Shown here: positions 1 through 5,717 of the stretch, one piece after another
Position numbering within the stretch: the first letter of the stretch is position 1
Layout of the letters: the number at the start of each line of letters is the position of its first letter
Origin: Spirochaetaceae bacterium
GTDB lineage: Bacteria > Spirochaetota > Spirochaetia > CADAEX01
Direction of reading: 5' to 3'
Length of the DNA: 6,864 nucleotides
NCBI GenBank assembly: GCA_009778835.1
Contig: WRFK01000085.1
Coordinates: 1-6,864, forward strand
Notes under the pieces: generated by a model
Seen by the model: the letters and a program-made list of their open reading frames with translations, nothing else
What the model was told of the DNA's origin: nothing
Databases searched by the model: none
Made by a program: the position numbers and the translations under genes

Positions 1-809
1 ACCCCTGATGGATTTATTTTAAATGGAATATAAGTATTCTGGCCGCCATACATTTTTCTGCCAACTACTCTTTTTGCATAGTTTACAGGAATTTTCCTTT
101 GCCCCTGCTGTTCATATATTACAATAGAAATAACTCCCACAAACATTGCAAGAACTATTATTACAAATACTATATTTAGTTCTCTTGCTTTTACCATCTG
201 AAAAAGCTGATAAAAAGCCTGAGGCATTCTTGCAACAATACCTGCGAAGATTATCAGCGAAATACCGTTACCGACACCTCTTTGAGTAATCTGCTCTCCC
301 ATCCACATGAGTAGTATTGTTCCTGTTGTTACAGTAATAATTGCAATAATTGAATATGCCCAATAAGACATTGTAATAGCTTCGGGTATATTGCGGGCAT
401 ATACAGTAACTACGTATGACTGTAAGAGACATACAATTACTGTTCCATATCTTGTATATTTTTGTATCTTCTTTCTCCCGCCTTCCTGTTCCGAAATCTT
501 TTTCAATCTTGGGAAAACAAGAAGAAGAAGCTGCATAATTATGGACATAGAGATATATGGCATAATACCCAGCATAAATACAGAGAAGTTGGAAAACCCA
601 CCACCAGTAAAAAAGTCAATGTATTCTGTTAATGCAGCCGCACCACCGGTATTCTTCAAAGATGAAAAATAGAGTTTAAGCGCATTGATATTAATTCCAG
701 GTATAGGAAGAATAGTCCCAATCCTGAATATCATTAGGACAGAAATTGTAAAAACAATTCTTTCGCGTAAGTCTTTTATTCTAAAAACATCTATTAGCGG
801 GTTTGCCAT
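1..809 (-). CDS. secY: Protein translocase subunit SecY, 5' part (cut by the left window edge)
   Basis: SecY is the channel subunit of the SecYEG translocase in the inner membrane. It exports unfolded preproteins with SecA and inserts membrane proteins delivered by SRP. The frame opens with ATG at 809 and stays open for 269 codons to base 1, roughly 60% of a usual 430-450 residue SecY. Visible marks are PIPGI after TM1 (residues 35-39), FFTGGGFSNFSVFMLGIMPYIS (66-87) leading into TM2, the cytosolic KKIQKYTRYGT loop (113-123), NGISLIIFAGI in TM5 (181-191), and the RKIPVNYAKR loop after TM6 (239-248). Hydrophobic segments fall near 18-37, 76-98, 122-138, 149-170, 183-203 and 212-232, fitting TM1-TM6. 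An AGGT lies 7 nt before the ATG, and rplO ends 5 nt upstream, so the two are probably co-transcribed and coupled. The residues between TM1 and TM2 look spirochaete-like from memory. Identity is secure; the C-terminal half is not visible. Confidence 0.97.
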   Translation of the reverse strand, partial: MANPLIDVFRIKDLRERIVFTISVLMIFRIGTILPIPGININALKLYFSSLKNTGGAAALTEYIDFFTGGGFSNFSVFMLGIMPYISMSIIMQLLLLVFPRLKKISEQEGGRKKIQKYTRYGTVIVCLLQSYVVTVYARNIPEAITMSYWAYSIIAIITVTTGTILLMWMGEQITQRGVGNGISLIIFAGIVARMPQAFYQLFQMVKARELNIVFVIIVLAMFVGVISIVIYEQQGQRKIPVNYAKRVVGRKMYGGQNTYIPFKINPSG

Positions 810-814
810 ATTTA

Positions 815-1282
815 TTACCTGCTTTTACTACTTTTATCTATAACTACAATACTGCCGCCAGCTTTCTCGATTTTCTCCTTCGCACTGGCAGAAATATTTT
901 CAAGAGAAACTTCAAGTTTTTTAGTAAGCTCTCCATTTCCCAGAAGTTTTACATTTTTGTCGCTTCTTCTTATAAGAGCTTTTTCAAGCAATGTTTCCAT
1001 GCTCACTTTTTCGCCATTATTATAAGCTAATTCGATATCTGCTATATTAACTACTTTATTTATTCTCTTAAAGGGATAGTTTGAAAAGCCCCTGGAAGCA
1101 AGTCTTCTATATATAGGCATCTGTCCGCCTTCAAATCCAAGCCTTACTCCACCGCCAGACCTTGAATTCTGACCTTTATCGCCTTTTCCGGCTGTTTTAC
1201 CTAACCCTGAACCTTTGCCCCTTCCAACTCTTTTTGGGCTTTTATTTGCACCAACAGGCGCATTAAGTACAAGCTCATTCAT
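815..1282 (-). CDS. rplO: 50S ribosomal protein L15
   Basis: L15 is a late-assembling large-subunit protein with a long basic extension threaded into 23S rRNA. The 155-residue product has the family layout. The Gly/Lys/Arg-rich N-terminal tail carries KRVGRGKGSGLGKTAGKG (17-34), then KGQNSRSGGGVRLGFEGGQMPIYRR (36-60), whose SGGG and GFEGGQMP are L15 hallmarks. The globular C-terminal domain ends in AGGSIVVID (141-149). Length is slightly above the usual 145-150. The ATG at 1282 is only 2 nt after the rpmD stop, with GAGGAG inside the end of rpmD about 11 nt upstream, so initiation likely depends on translation of rpmD. It is followed 5 nt later by secY, as in most bacteria. No anomaly seen. 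Confidence 0.98.
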   Translation of the reverse strand: MNELVLNAPVGANKSPKRVGRGKGSGLGKTAGKGDKGQNSRSGGGVRLGFEGGQMPIYRRLASRGFSNYPFKRINKVVNIADIELAYNNGEKVSMETLLEKALIRRSDKNVKLLGNGELTKKLEVSLENISASAKEKIEKAGGSIVVIDKSSKSR

Positions 1283-1284
1283 AA

Positions 1285-1470
1285 CTATTTAATCTCCTCA
1301 ACTACAACAAGATGTTCTATGGCTTTAACCATTCCAAGTATTGCAGGATTAGCTTCCTTTTCTACTGAGGAGCTAATTTTCCCCAAACCAAGAGCTTTTA
1401 CTGTTCTTCTCTGATAAGGTTTTCTACCTATTGTACTTCTTACAAGTTTTATTCTTATTTTTCCAGCCAT
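1285..1470 (-). CDS. rpmD: 50S ribosomal protein L30
   Basis: L30 is a small 23S rRNA-binding protein of the large subunit. The 61-residue product matches the short bacterial form: KIRIKLVRSTIGRKPYQRRT (4-23) is the conserved first strand and helix, KALGLGKI (25-32) the central motif, and NPAILGMVKAIEHLVVVEE (41-59) the C-terminal helix and strand. I chose the ATG at 1470. The frame extends upstream to a GTG at 1485, but that would overlap the end of rpsE and add five residues unlike the family. The chosen ATG has GGGGA about 8 nt upstream, over the rpsE stop, and lies 5 nt after that stop. Some bacteria, many of them parasites, lack L30; this genome keeps it. Confidence 0.96.
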   Translation of the reverse strand: MAGKIRIKLVRSTIGRKPYQRRTVKALGLGKISSSVEKEANPAILGMVKAIEHLVVVEEIK

Positions 1471-1475
1471 TGCTA

Positions 1476-1970
1476 TTATCCCCACATCTCGTTTATTGGC
1501 TTGCCTCTATCAACAGATACTTTTTTAGCATCCATTAATTCATTAAATCCTCTAAAAACCGCTTTTACTATATTTATACTGTTTTTGGAACCAAGCAATT
1601 TGCTAAGAATATCAGTTACACCAACAGCATCCATAACAGCCCTTACAGCGCCGCCTGCAATAACTCCTGTACCAGGAGCAGCCGGTTTCATTACAACTTT
1701 TGAGCTTTTGAATTTAGCAAGCACTTCATGAGGAATTGTTTTATTTTTAATAGGAACTCTAACCATACTTCTTTTTGCCTTATCCATTCCTTTCCTGATT
1801 GCTTCAGAAACATCATTAGCCTTGCCAAAACCATATCCTACAGAACCATTCTGATCGCCAACAACAACCAACGCAGAAAAAGAAAACCTTCTTCCGCCTT
1901 TTACAACTTTAGCAACCCTGTTCAGCTTAATTAATTTTTCAACTAATACTTTATCTTTGTCCTGATCCAC
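1476..1970 (-). CDS. rpsE: 30S ribosomal protein S5, GTG start
   Basis: S5 sits at the back of the 30S subunit by the mRNA entry channel and affects decoding accuracy. The 164-residue product has the N-terminal dsRBD-like domain with NRVAKVVKGGRRFSFSAL (17-34) and VVVGDQNGSVGYGFGKA (35-51), then the C-terminal domain with GTGVIAGGAVRAVMDAVG (100-117) and LLGSKNSINIVKA (125-137). The loop VKGGR (23-27), where spectinomycin-resistance changes occur in other bacteria, looks unmodified. The start is GTG at 1970, 9 nt after the rplR stop, with a G-run (GGGGGA) about 4 nt upstream. The product from this start has the normal length, and no ATG near the N-terminus fits better. Identity is secure; the exact start is slightly less so. 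Confidence 0.97.
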   Translation of the reverse strand: MDQDKDKVLVEKLIKLNRVAKVVKGGRRFSFSALVVVGDQNGSVGYGFGKANDVSEAIRKGMDKAKRSMVRVPIKNKTIPHEVLAKFKSSKVVMKPAAPGTGVIAGGAVRAVMDAVGVTDILSKLLGSKNSINIVKAVFRGFNELMDAKKVSVDRGKPINEMWG

Positions 1971-1979
1971 TATTTCCCC

Positions 1980-2339
1980 CTAAAATACCAGGCCTGCTTT
2001 TCTGATACCATCGGCCAAAGCCTTTACCTTTCCATGAAAAATATAGCCGTTTCTATCAAAAACTATTTTATCAATACTTTTTTCTTTAAGCCTTTTTCCC
2101 ATCTCTTCGCCAAGTTTTCCAGCGCCTTCAATGTTAGACTTAATATCAGAAAGTTTTTCTTCTTTATTGGAAATCGCAACTATTGTTTTTCCAGCCTGAT
2201 CATCTATAGCCTGTGCATAAATATATAAATTGCTTTTATACACAGTAAGTCTTGGTCTTTCCTGAGTTCCTGATATTTTCGCACGAATGCCTGTTTTTCT
2301 TTTTTTCCTGCGTTTTTCCATCTCAATTAATTTTTTCAT
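1980..2339 (-). CDS. rplR: 50S ribosomal protein L18 (5S rRNA-binding)
   Basis: L18 binds 5S rRNA and, with L5, anchors it in the central protuberance. The 119-residue product begins with a very basic tail (KRRKKRKTGIRAKISGT, 9-25), followed by ERPRLTVYKSNLYIYAQAIDD (27-47), the strongest L18 signature. It ends with IVFDRNGYIFHGKVKALADG (92-111) and GLVF. The usual glycine pair in DRGGY reads DRNGY here, a minor change. The ATG at 2339 gives the family length; an alternative ATG six codons in would cut the basic tail. The SD is weak (AGGA about 6 nt upstream) and the rplF stop is 13 nt upstream, so coupling to rplF is plausible. Confidence 0.97.
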   Translation of the reverse strand: MKKLIEMEKRRKKRKTGIRAKISGTQERPRLTVYKSNLYIYAQAIDDQAGKTIVAISNKEEKLSDIKSNIEGAGKLGEEMGKRLKEKSIDKIVFDRNGYIFHGKVKALADGIRKAGLVF

Positions 2340-2352
2340 ATATCATCCTACC

Positions 2353-2892
2353 CTATTTTGCGCCCGACTTTCCAACTTTTCGTCTTACAACTTCATTCTC
2401 ATATTTTATACCTTTGCCCTTGTATGGCTCTGGTTTTCTGAATGATCTGATTTCGGCGCAGGTCTGTCCAACCATTTCCTTGTCGATACCGGTAATAACA
2501 AGTTTATTATTACCTTCAACAGTTATTGTAAGTCCTTCATGAATCGGATATTCAAACTGTGTAGAGTATCCAATGTTAAGGAAAAGGGATTTTCCAACAA
2601 CTTCTGCCCTGTAACCTACTCCATTTATAATAAGAACTTTTCTAAAGCCTTCCGAAACTCCCTTAACCATGTTATTTAGAAGAGTCCTGTAAAGCCCATG
2701 ATAAGCTTTTGCCTCTTTTGTATCTTTATTAGCTTTAACATAAACAAGGTTTTCTTCCTGTGTAACAGAAACTTCCGGCCTGAATTTCTTTTCAAGCTTT
2801 CCCTTTTTCCCTTCAACCGCAATGTTAATGCCATTAATAGTTACTTTAACACCCTGAGGAACAGCTACCGGTAATTTACCTATACGTGACAT
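2353..2892 (-). CDS. rplF: 50S ribosomal protein L6
   Basis: L6 lies near the base of the L7/L12 stalk and the sarcin-ricin loop, close to where translational GTPases bind. The 179-residue product is full length. It starts with MSRIGKLPVAVPQGV (1-15), carries the first repeat domain with YHGLYRTLLNNMVKGVSEGF (64-83), the linker and second domain with GVGYRA (91-96), and the C-terminal signature PEPYKGKGIKYENE (154-167) ending in GKSGAK. The ATG at 2892 has GGGAG 7 nt upstream, immediately after the rpsH stop TAA, with 12 nt between the genes. Nothing unusual is visible. Confidence 0.98.
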   Translation of the reverse strand: MSRIGKLPVAVPQGVKVTINGINIAVEGKKGKLEKKFRPEVSVTQEENLVYVKANKDTKEAKAYHGLYRTLLNNMVKGVSEGFRKVLIINGVGYRAEVVGKSLFLNIGYSTQFEYPIHEGLTITVEGNNKLVITGIDKEMVGQTCAEIRSFRKPEPYKGKGIKYENEVVRRKVGKSGAK

Positions 2893-2904
2893 AAAATAAC
2901 TCCC

Positions 2905-3303
2905 TTACCAAATTGAACAAATAAGCTCGCCGCCAATTTTCTTCTCGGCTGCTTTCTTACCTGTTGTCACACCCGATGATGTTGAAACAACTACTGTACC
3001 ATATCCATTTCTGACTCTGGGCATCTCTTTGTACCCCGAGTAAATTCTTCTTCCAGGAGTGGATATCTTCTCAATACCATGAATAATTGGTTTTTCTGTT
3101 TCATCATATTTAAGAAACAGTCTTATATAATTTTTGCCATCCTGCTGGATCTTTTTAAAGTTTTTTACATAACCTTCGTTCTTCATGACTTTAATGATTT
3201 CCAGCTTAAGTTTTGAAGGAATTATATCAACTCTGTCAAAACCTGCACGACTGGCGTTTCTTATTTTTGTCAGCATATCTGCAATAGGATCTGATACTGC
3301 CAT
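2905..3303 (-). CDS. rpsH: 30S ribosomal protein S8
   Basis: S8 is a primary 16S rRNA-binding protein of the small-subunit platform. In E. coli it also represses the spc operon by binding its own mRNA near the L5 start. The 132-residue product starts MAVSDPIADMLTKIRNASRAG (1-21), contains STPGRRIYSGYKEMPRVRNG (81-100), the RNA-binding STSSGVTTGKKA (107-118; more often STSKGVMT), and ends GGELICSIW (124-132). All are family hallmarks and the length is typical. The ATG at 3303 has GGGAG 6 nt upstream, directly after the rpsN stop TAG, with a 10-nt gap. Whether S8 autoregulates here cannot be judged from the sequence, as I see no clear S8-site mimic. Confidence 0.98.
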   Translation of the reverse strand: MAVSDPIADMLTKIRNASRAGFDRVDIIPSKLKLEIIKVMKNEGYVKNFKKIQQDGKNYIRLFLKYDETEKPIIHGIEKISTPGRRIYSGYKEMPRVRNGYGTVVVSTSSGVTTGKKAAEKKIGGELICSIW

Positions 3304-3313
3304 TTACTTCTCC

Positions 3314-3499
3314 CTACCAGCTTGATTTTGTTACACCAGGTATCAAACCCTGGCTTGCAAGTTTTCTAAAACAAATTCTACACATTTGAAAATCTCTCAT
3401 ATAACCCCTGGGCCTTCCGCAAATTTTACATCGGCTTACCCTTCTGGTTTTAAATTTAGGCTTCCGTTGTGCTTTAATTATCATTGATTTTTTTGCCAT
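3314..3499 (-). CDS. rpsN: 30S ribosomal protein S14, zinc-binding short form (type Z)
   Basis: S14 binds 16S rRNA in the 30S head. At 61 residues this is the short zinc-binding form, not the roughly 100-residue zinc-free form of E. coli. The four zinc ligands are present as CKIC (24-27) and CRIC (40-43), separated by GRPRGYMRDFQM. The C-terminus GLIPGVTKSSW (51-61) is the canonical ending. The N-terminus is strongly basic (KAQRKPKFKTRRVSR). The ATG at 3499 has AGAGGTG about 6 nt upstream, just behind the rplE stop, with an 11-nt gap. Genomes with this form can also carry a zinc-free paralogue elsewhere for zinc starvation, which this window cannot show. Confidence 0.98.
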   Translation of the reverse strand: MAKKSMIIKAQRKPKFKTRRVSRCKICGRPRGYMRDFQMCRICFRKLASQGLIPGVTKSSW

Positions 3500-3510
3500 C
3501 TATTGCACCT

Positions 3511-4059
3511 CTATTTCCGGAACGGCATTCCGAGTTTTTTAAGCAGACTTCGTGCTTCTTTATCACTATCTGTTGTAGTAACAATAGCAATATTTAATCC
3601 ACTAACTCTTTCTATTTTGTCATAATCTATCTCTGGAAAAATTATCTGTTCCTTTATACCGATAGAATAATTTCCATGCCCGTCAAAAGCATTTGGGTTA
3701 ACGCCTCTAAAGTCTTTTACACGAGGTAACGCCACATTAATAAATCTGTCCAGAAATTCCCACATTCTATTCTGACGCAAAGTAACTTTAGCGCCTATTT
3801 CATAACCTTCCCTAAGTTTAAAATTCGCAATTGATTTTCTTGCTTTTGTCTTTATTGGTTTTTGCCCTGTAATAATCGCAAGTTCCTGAACTGCTGCTTC
3901 AAGGAGTTTTTTATTCTGTATAGCTTCACCAACACCAACGCTTACAATTACTTTTTCAATCCTGGGAATCTGCATTACTGACTTATATCCAAATTCTTCA
4001 ACAAACTCTTTTTTTATTTCAGCATATTTGGTTTTTAAATTTGGTTCTTTTTTACTCAT
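3511..4059 (-). CDS. rplE: 50S ribosomal protein L5 (5S rRNA-binding)
   Basis: L5 binds 5S rRNA with L18 in the central protuberance and contacts P-site tRNA and the small-subunit head. From the ATG at 4059 the product is 182 residues, the usual size. Motifs are IPRIEKVIVSVGVGEA (31-46), ITGQKP (63-68), ARKSIANFKLREG (73-85), RVKDFRGVN (113-121) and NYSIGIKEQIIFPEI (130-144), ending GMPFRK. In-frame ATGs at 4086 and 4077 would add up to nine residues inside rplX with no family resemblance, so I rejected them. The chosen ATG shares its A with the rplX stop (TAATG). The SD is weak (GGGGAAG, about 7 nt upstream), so reinitiation after rplX is the likely route. This junction corresponds to the site of S8-mediated control in E. 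coli. Confidence 0.97.
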   Translation of the reverse strand: MSKKEPNLKTKYAEIKKEFVEEFGYKSVMQIPRIEKVIVSVGVGEAIQNKKLLEAAVQELAIITGQKPIKTKARKSIANFKLREGYEIGAKVTLRQNRMWEFLDRFINVALPRVKDFRGVNPNAFDGHGNYSIGIKEQIIFPEIDYDKIERVSGLNIAIVTTTDSDKEARSLLKKLGMPFRK

Positions 4060-4061
4060 TA
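4057..4061 (-). promoter_or_regulatory. Stop/start overlap TAATG joining rplX and rplE
   Basis: The rplX stop TAA and the rplE start ATG share one adenine. It is the only clear gene overlap in the window; all other junctions have 1 to 45 nt between genes. With only a weak SD before rplE, terminating ribosomes probably reinitiate here, which would keep L24 and L5 synthesis in step. The overlap is seen directly; the coupling is inferred. Confidence 0.8.
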
Positions 4062-4376
4062 CAGTACTTCCCCGCATTTTTTGCATTTTCTGATTTTATT
4101 ATCTCCCGATATCTCAATTCCGATGCGTGTAGGGCCACATTTTTTGCACACTATCATCACATTTGAAATAGCCATCAGAGCCTCTATTTCAATTATTCCG
4201 CCCTTCTCACCCCGTTTTCTGGGCTTCTTGTTTTTCTTAACCATATTAATACCGGAAACTATAACACGACCGCTGACTCTATCAATTCTGACAATTTTTC
4301 CGGTTTTACCTTTTTCTTTTCCTGTAACAACTTTTACAAGATCATCTTTTTTAAGCTTATATTTAATTTTTTCCAT
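4059..4376 (-). CDS. rplX: 50S ribosomal protein L24 with C-terminal zinc ribbon
   Basis: L24 starts large-subunit assembly by binding the 5' domain of 23S rRNA and lies near the peptide exit tunnel opening. The 105-residue product has the KOW motif region (KKDDLVKVVTGKEKGKTGKI, 9-28, then VSGRVIVSGINMVKKNKKP, 34-52) followed by the typical GGIIEIEALMAISNVMIVC segment (59-77). The C-terminal part holds two cysteine pairs, CKKC (77-80) and CKKC (98-101), the arrangement of a zinc ribbon. E. coli L24 lacks these cysteines, while some other bacteria keep them. The ATG at 4376 has AAAGGA about 8 nt upstream and follows rplN after 12 nt. The stop overlaps the rplE start. Confidence 0.97.
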   Translation of the reverse strand: MEKIKYKLKKDDLVKVVTGKEKGKTGKIVRIDRVSGRVIVSGINMVKKNKKPRKRGEKGGIIEIEALMAISNVMIVCKKCGPTRIGIEISGDNKIRKCKKCGEVL

Positions 4377-4388
4377 AATCCAAATCCT

Positions 4389-4757
4389 TTAAAGAACTTC
4401 CGGAGCAAGAGAAATAATTTTCATATAACTACCATCCCTGAGCTCTCTCGCAACAGGTCCAAAAATTCTTTTTCCCCTCGGATTCATTGCCTGATCAAGA
4501 ATAACACAGGCATTATCATCAAACCTTATATGCGTTCCATCAGACCTTTTAATCTTATTTGTAGTACGAACTATAACAGCTTTCTGAACATCACCTTTTT
4601 TTACAGGTGCATTTGGAATAGCATCTTTTACTGCTACTACAATTACGTCGCCAATTTTTGCAGTTCTTTTTTTACTTCCGCCAAGTACTTTTATGCACTG
4701 CACAATCTTGGCGCCACTATTATCTGCAACATTAAGATATGTCTGCATCTGTATCAT
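4389..4757 (-). CDS. rplN: 50S ribosomal protein L14
   Basis: L14 sits at the subunit interface, forms an intersubunit bridge with 16S rRNA and is the docking site for the ribosome silencing factor RsfS. The 122-residue product has exactly the usual length. It begins MIQMQTYLNVADNSGAKIVQ (1-20), contains KIGDVIVVAVKDAIPN (34-49) and VKKGDVQKAVIVRT (52-65), and ends with MNPRGKRIFGPVARELRD (91-108) and FGPVARE-type signatures before ISLAPEVL. The ATG at 4757 has AAGGAG 10 nt upstream. It is the first gene after the largest gap in the window, at the point where the E. coli spc operon begins. Confidence 0.98.
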   Translation of the reverse strand: MIQMQTYLNVADNSGAKIVQCIKVLGGSKKRTAKIGDVIVVAVKDAIPNAPVKKGDVQKAVIVRTTNKIKRSDGTHIRFDDNACVILDQAMNPRGKRIFGPVARELRDGSYMKIISLAPEVL

Positions 4758-4802
4758 ATCTTTCCAACTCCTTCCAGCTTCAAACTATTTTCTTCAGGCT
4801 AA
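4758..4802 (-). other. 45-nt intergenic gap at the S10/spc operon boundary position
   Basis: This is the longest non-coding stretch in the window; the others are 13 nt or less. It contains the rplN SD (AAGGAG) near its downstream end. At its upstream edge a short inverted repeat, GCTAA-ATAA-TTAGC (4798-4811), spans the rpsQ stop. It has only five base pairs and no following U-run, so it is not a convincing terminator. A weak promoter-like pair, TTGAAA then AATAAT with 15 nt between (4828 to 4802), lies in the end of rpsQ. In AT-rich DNA such pairs arise by chance. No firm regulatory call can be made. Confidence 0.4.
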
Positions 4803-5075
4803 TTATTTAGCTTTTTCAACAATTTCAAGAAGCTGCCAGCATTTTTCCCTGCTTATAGGCCTAGACTGGATTACTCTCACTTTATCACCAGATTTTGCCT
4901 CATTTTTTTCATCATGAGCCTTAATCTTTTTTGTGTTGATAACATATTTTTTATACAACCTGTGAAGCTTTCTATTTTCGATTGCCACCACAATTGTTTT
5001 ATCCATCTTATCGCTGACAACAACACCGCTATAAACTTTCTTATGCTTTTTTTTGTTTTCCGGGCTATTTTCCAC
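4803..5075 (-). CDS. rpsQ: 30S ribosomal protein S17, GTG start
   Basis: S17 is a primary 16S rRNA-binding protein with an OB fold that helps organise the 5' domain of the 30S subunit. The 90-residue product has SGVVVSDKMDKTIVVAIE (16-33), the loop region around KAHDEKNEAKSGDKVRV (52-68), and SRPISREKCWQLLEIVEKAK (71-90), all typical. Two familiar positions differ: HP after the second strand reads HR (38-39), and the usual basic-Trp-Arg in the C-terminal motif reads CWQ. The start is GTG at 5075, with GGAG 6 nt upstream; that SD overlaps the rpmC stop (TAGGAG). A 9-nt gap separates the genes. The charged N-terminal tail is somewhat longer than average. Confidence 0.97.
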   Translation of the reverse strand: MENSPENKKKHKKVYSGVVVSDKMDKTIVVAIENRKLHRLYKKYVINTKKIKAHDEKNEAKSGDKVRVIQSRPISREKCWQLLEIVEKAK

Positions 5076-5084
5076 TTTGATCTC

Positions 5085-5285
5085 CTAACTCTTTCTGATT
5101 CCAAGATCATTTTCATGAATTAATGTCTTAAGTCGCGCTATCTTTCGTCTTATATTTCTTTTCTCAAGCGGGTTCTCAACATGACCAAGCACTGATTTAA
5201 ACCTTAAATCCATATATTTTTTTGTAAGTTCGTTATATTTGGAATTAAGTTCTTCATATGTTAAATCTTTAAAACTATCTCTCAT
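5085..5285 (-). CDS. rpmC: 50S ribosomal protein L29
   Basis: L29 is a small helical hairpin protein at the peptide exit site, next to L23, where nascent-chain factors dock. The 66-residue product shows the family pattern: LTYEELNSKYNELTKKYMDLRF (8-29) is the first helix with the LRF motif. Next comes VENPLEKRNIRRKIARLKTL (36-55), matching the normally conserved N-P turn and R-x-x-IAR-x-KT second helix. The ATG at 5285 lies 3 nt after the rplP stop, with GGAG 6 nt upstream, inside the end of rplP. Its own stop TAG runs into the rpsQ SD. Confidence 0.97.
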   Translation of the reverse strand: MRDSFKDLTYEELNSKYNELTKKYMDLRFKSVLGHVENPLEKRNIRRKIARLKTLIHENDLGIRKS

Positions 5286-5288
5286 ACA

Positions 5289-5711
5289 CTACTCCAGATC
5301 TCTTCTTACAACAAATCTTGTTTTTATAGGGAGCTTGCTTCCTGCAAGTGTCATTGCTTCAAGTGCAAGTTCTTTTGGGATACCACCCATTTCAAACATA
5401 ACAGTTCCTGGTTTTACAACAGCAACCCAATATTCAGGATTACCTTTTCCTTTTCCCATTCTTGTTTCAGCCGGTTTTTTTGTAAACGGCATATCCGGGA
5501 AAATTCTGATCCAAACCTTACCGCCTCTTTTTATCTTTCTTGTCATTGCAATTCTGGCTGCTTCAATTTGCCTGTTTGTAACCCACTTTGGTTCAAGAGC
5601 AACAAGGCCAAACTCGCCAAAAGCAATTGTATTTTTTCTTGATGCTGCCACAAAAAGAGCACTGGCATTCCGCATCTTCTTTCTATATTTTGTTCTTTTA
5701 GGACTAAGCAT
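5289..5711 (-). CDS. rplP: 50S ribosomal protein L16, atypical N-terminal segment
   Basis: L16 organises 23S rRNA near the A-site and helps position aminoacyl-tRNA. The 140-residue product starts with canonical MLSPKRTKYRKK (1-12) and is typical from IAFGEFGLVALEP (29-41) onward, with RQIEAARIAMTR (47-58), GGKVWIRIFPD (63-73), KPAETRMGKGKGNPEYWVAV (79-98) and KLPIKTRFV (127-135). Arg84, matching the arginine hydroxylated in E. coli L16, is present. Between them, residues 12-27 read KMRNASALFVAASRKN, where most bacteria have a Gly/Arg-rich stretch of the type RGRxxGxAxRG. The segment is about three residues longer than in E. coli. The other two reading frames do not restore the usual motif, so a simple compensated frameshift is unlikely. 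The ATG at 5711 has AAGGAG 9 nt upstream; the gap to rpsC is 6 nt. Confidence 0.97.
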   Translation of the reverse strand: MLSPKRTKYRKKMRNASALFVAASRKNTIAFGEFGLVALEPKWVTNRQIEAARIAMTRKIKRGGKVWIRIFPDMPFTKKPAETRMGKGKGNPEYWVAVVKPGTVMFEMGGIPKELALEAMTLAGSKLPIKTRFVVRRDLE

Positions 5712-5717
5712 TTCTCA

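Noticed and set aside
391..672. 93-codon plus-strand open frame opposite secY
   Set aside because: It lies wholly antisense to a clear SecY coding frame, has no family resemblance and no supporting SD or promoter; it is a shadow of SecY codons.
1471..1485. Upstream GTG start for rpmD
   Set aside because: It overlaps the rpsE stop and adds MGIIA ahead of the canonical MAGKIRIKLV N-terminus, which has its own suitably spaced purine-rich site.
4060..4086. Upstream ATG starts for rplE (4086 and 4077)
   Set aside because: They would add residues inside rplX that do not resemble L5, while the ATG at 4059 gives the normal length and a TAATG junction.
4081..4392. 103-codon plus-strand open frame opposite rplX
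   Set aside because: Same shadow effect: a hydrophobic translation produced by the complement of a lysine-rich ribosomal gene.
4798..4811. Inverted repeat GCTAA-ATAA-TTAGC as a transcription terminator after rpsQ
   Set aside because: Five A/T-rich base pairs and no U-tract downstream on the transcribed strand; too weak, and the operon clearly continues.
4877..5116. 79-codon minus-strand frame overlapping rpsQ and rpmC
   Set aside because: It is an out-of-frame reading of two clearly identified genes (S17 and L29) with no recognisable domain.
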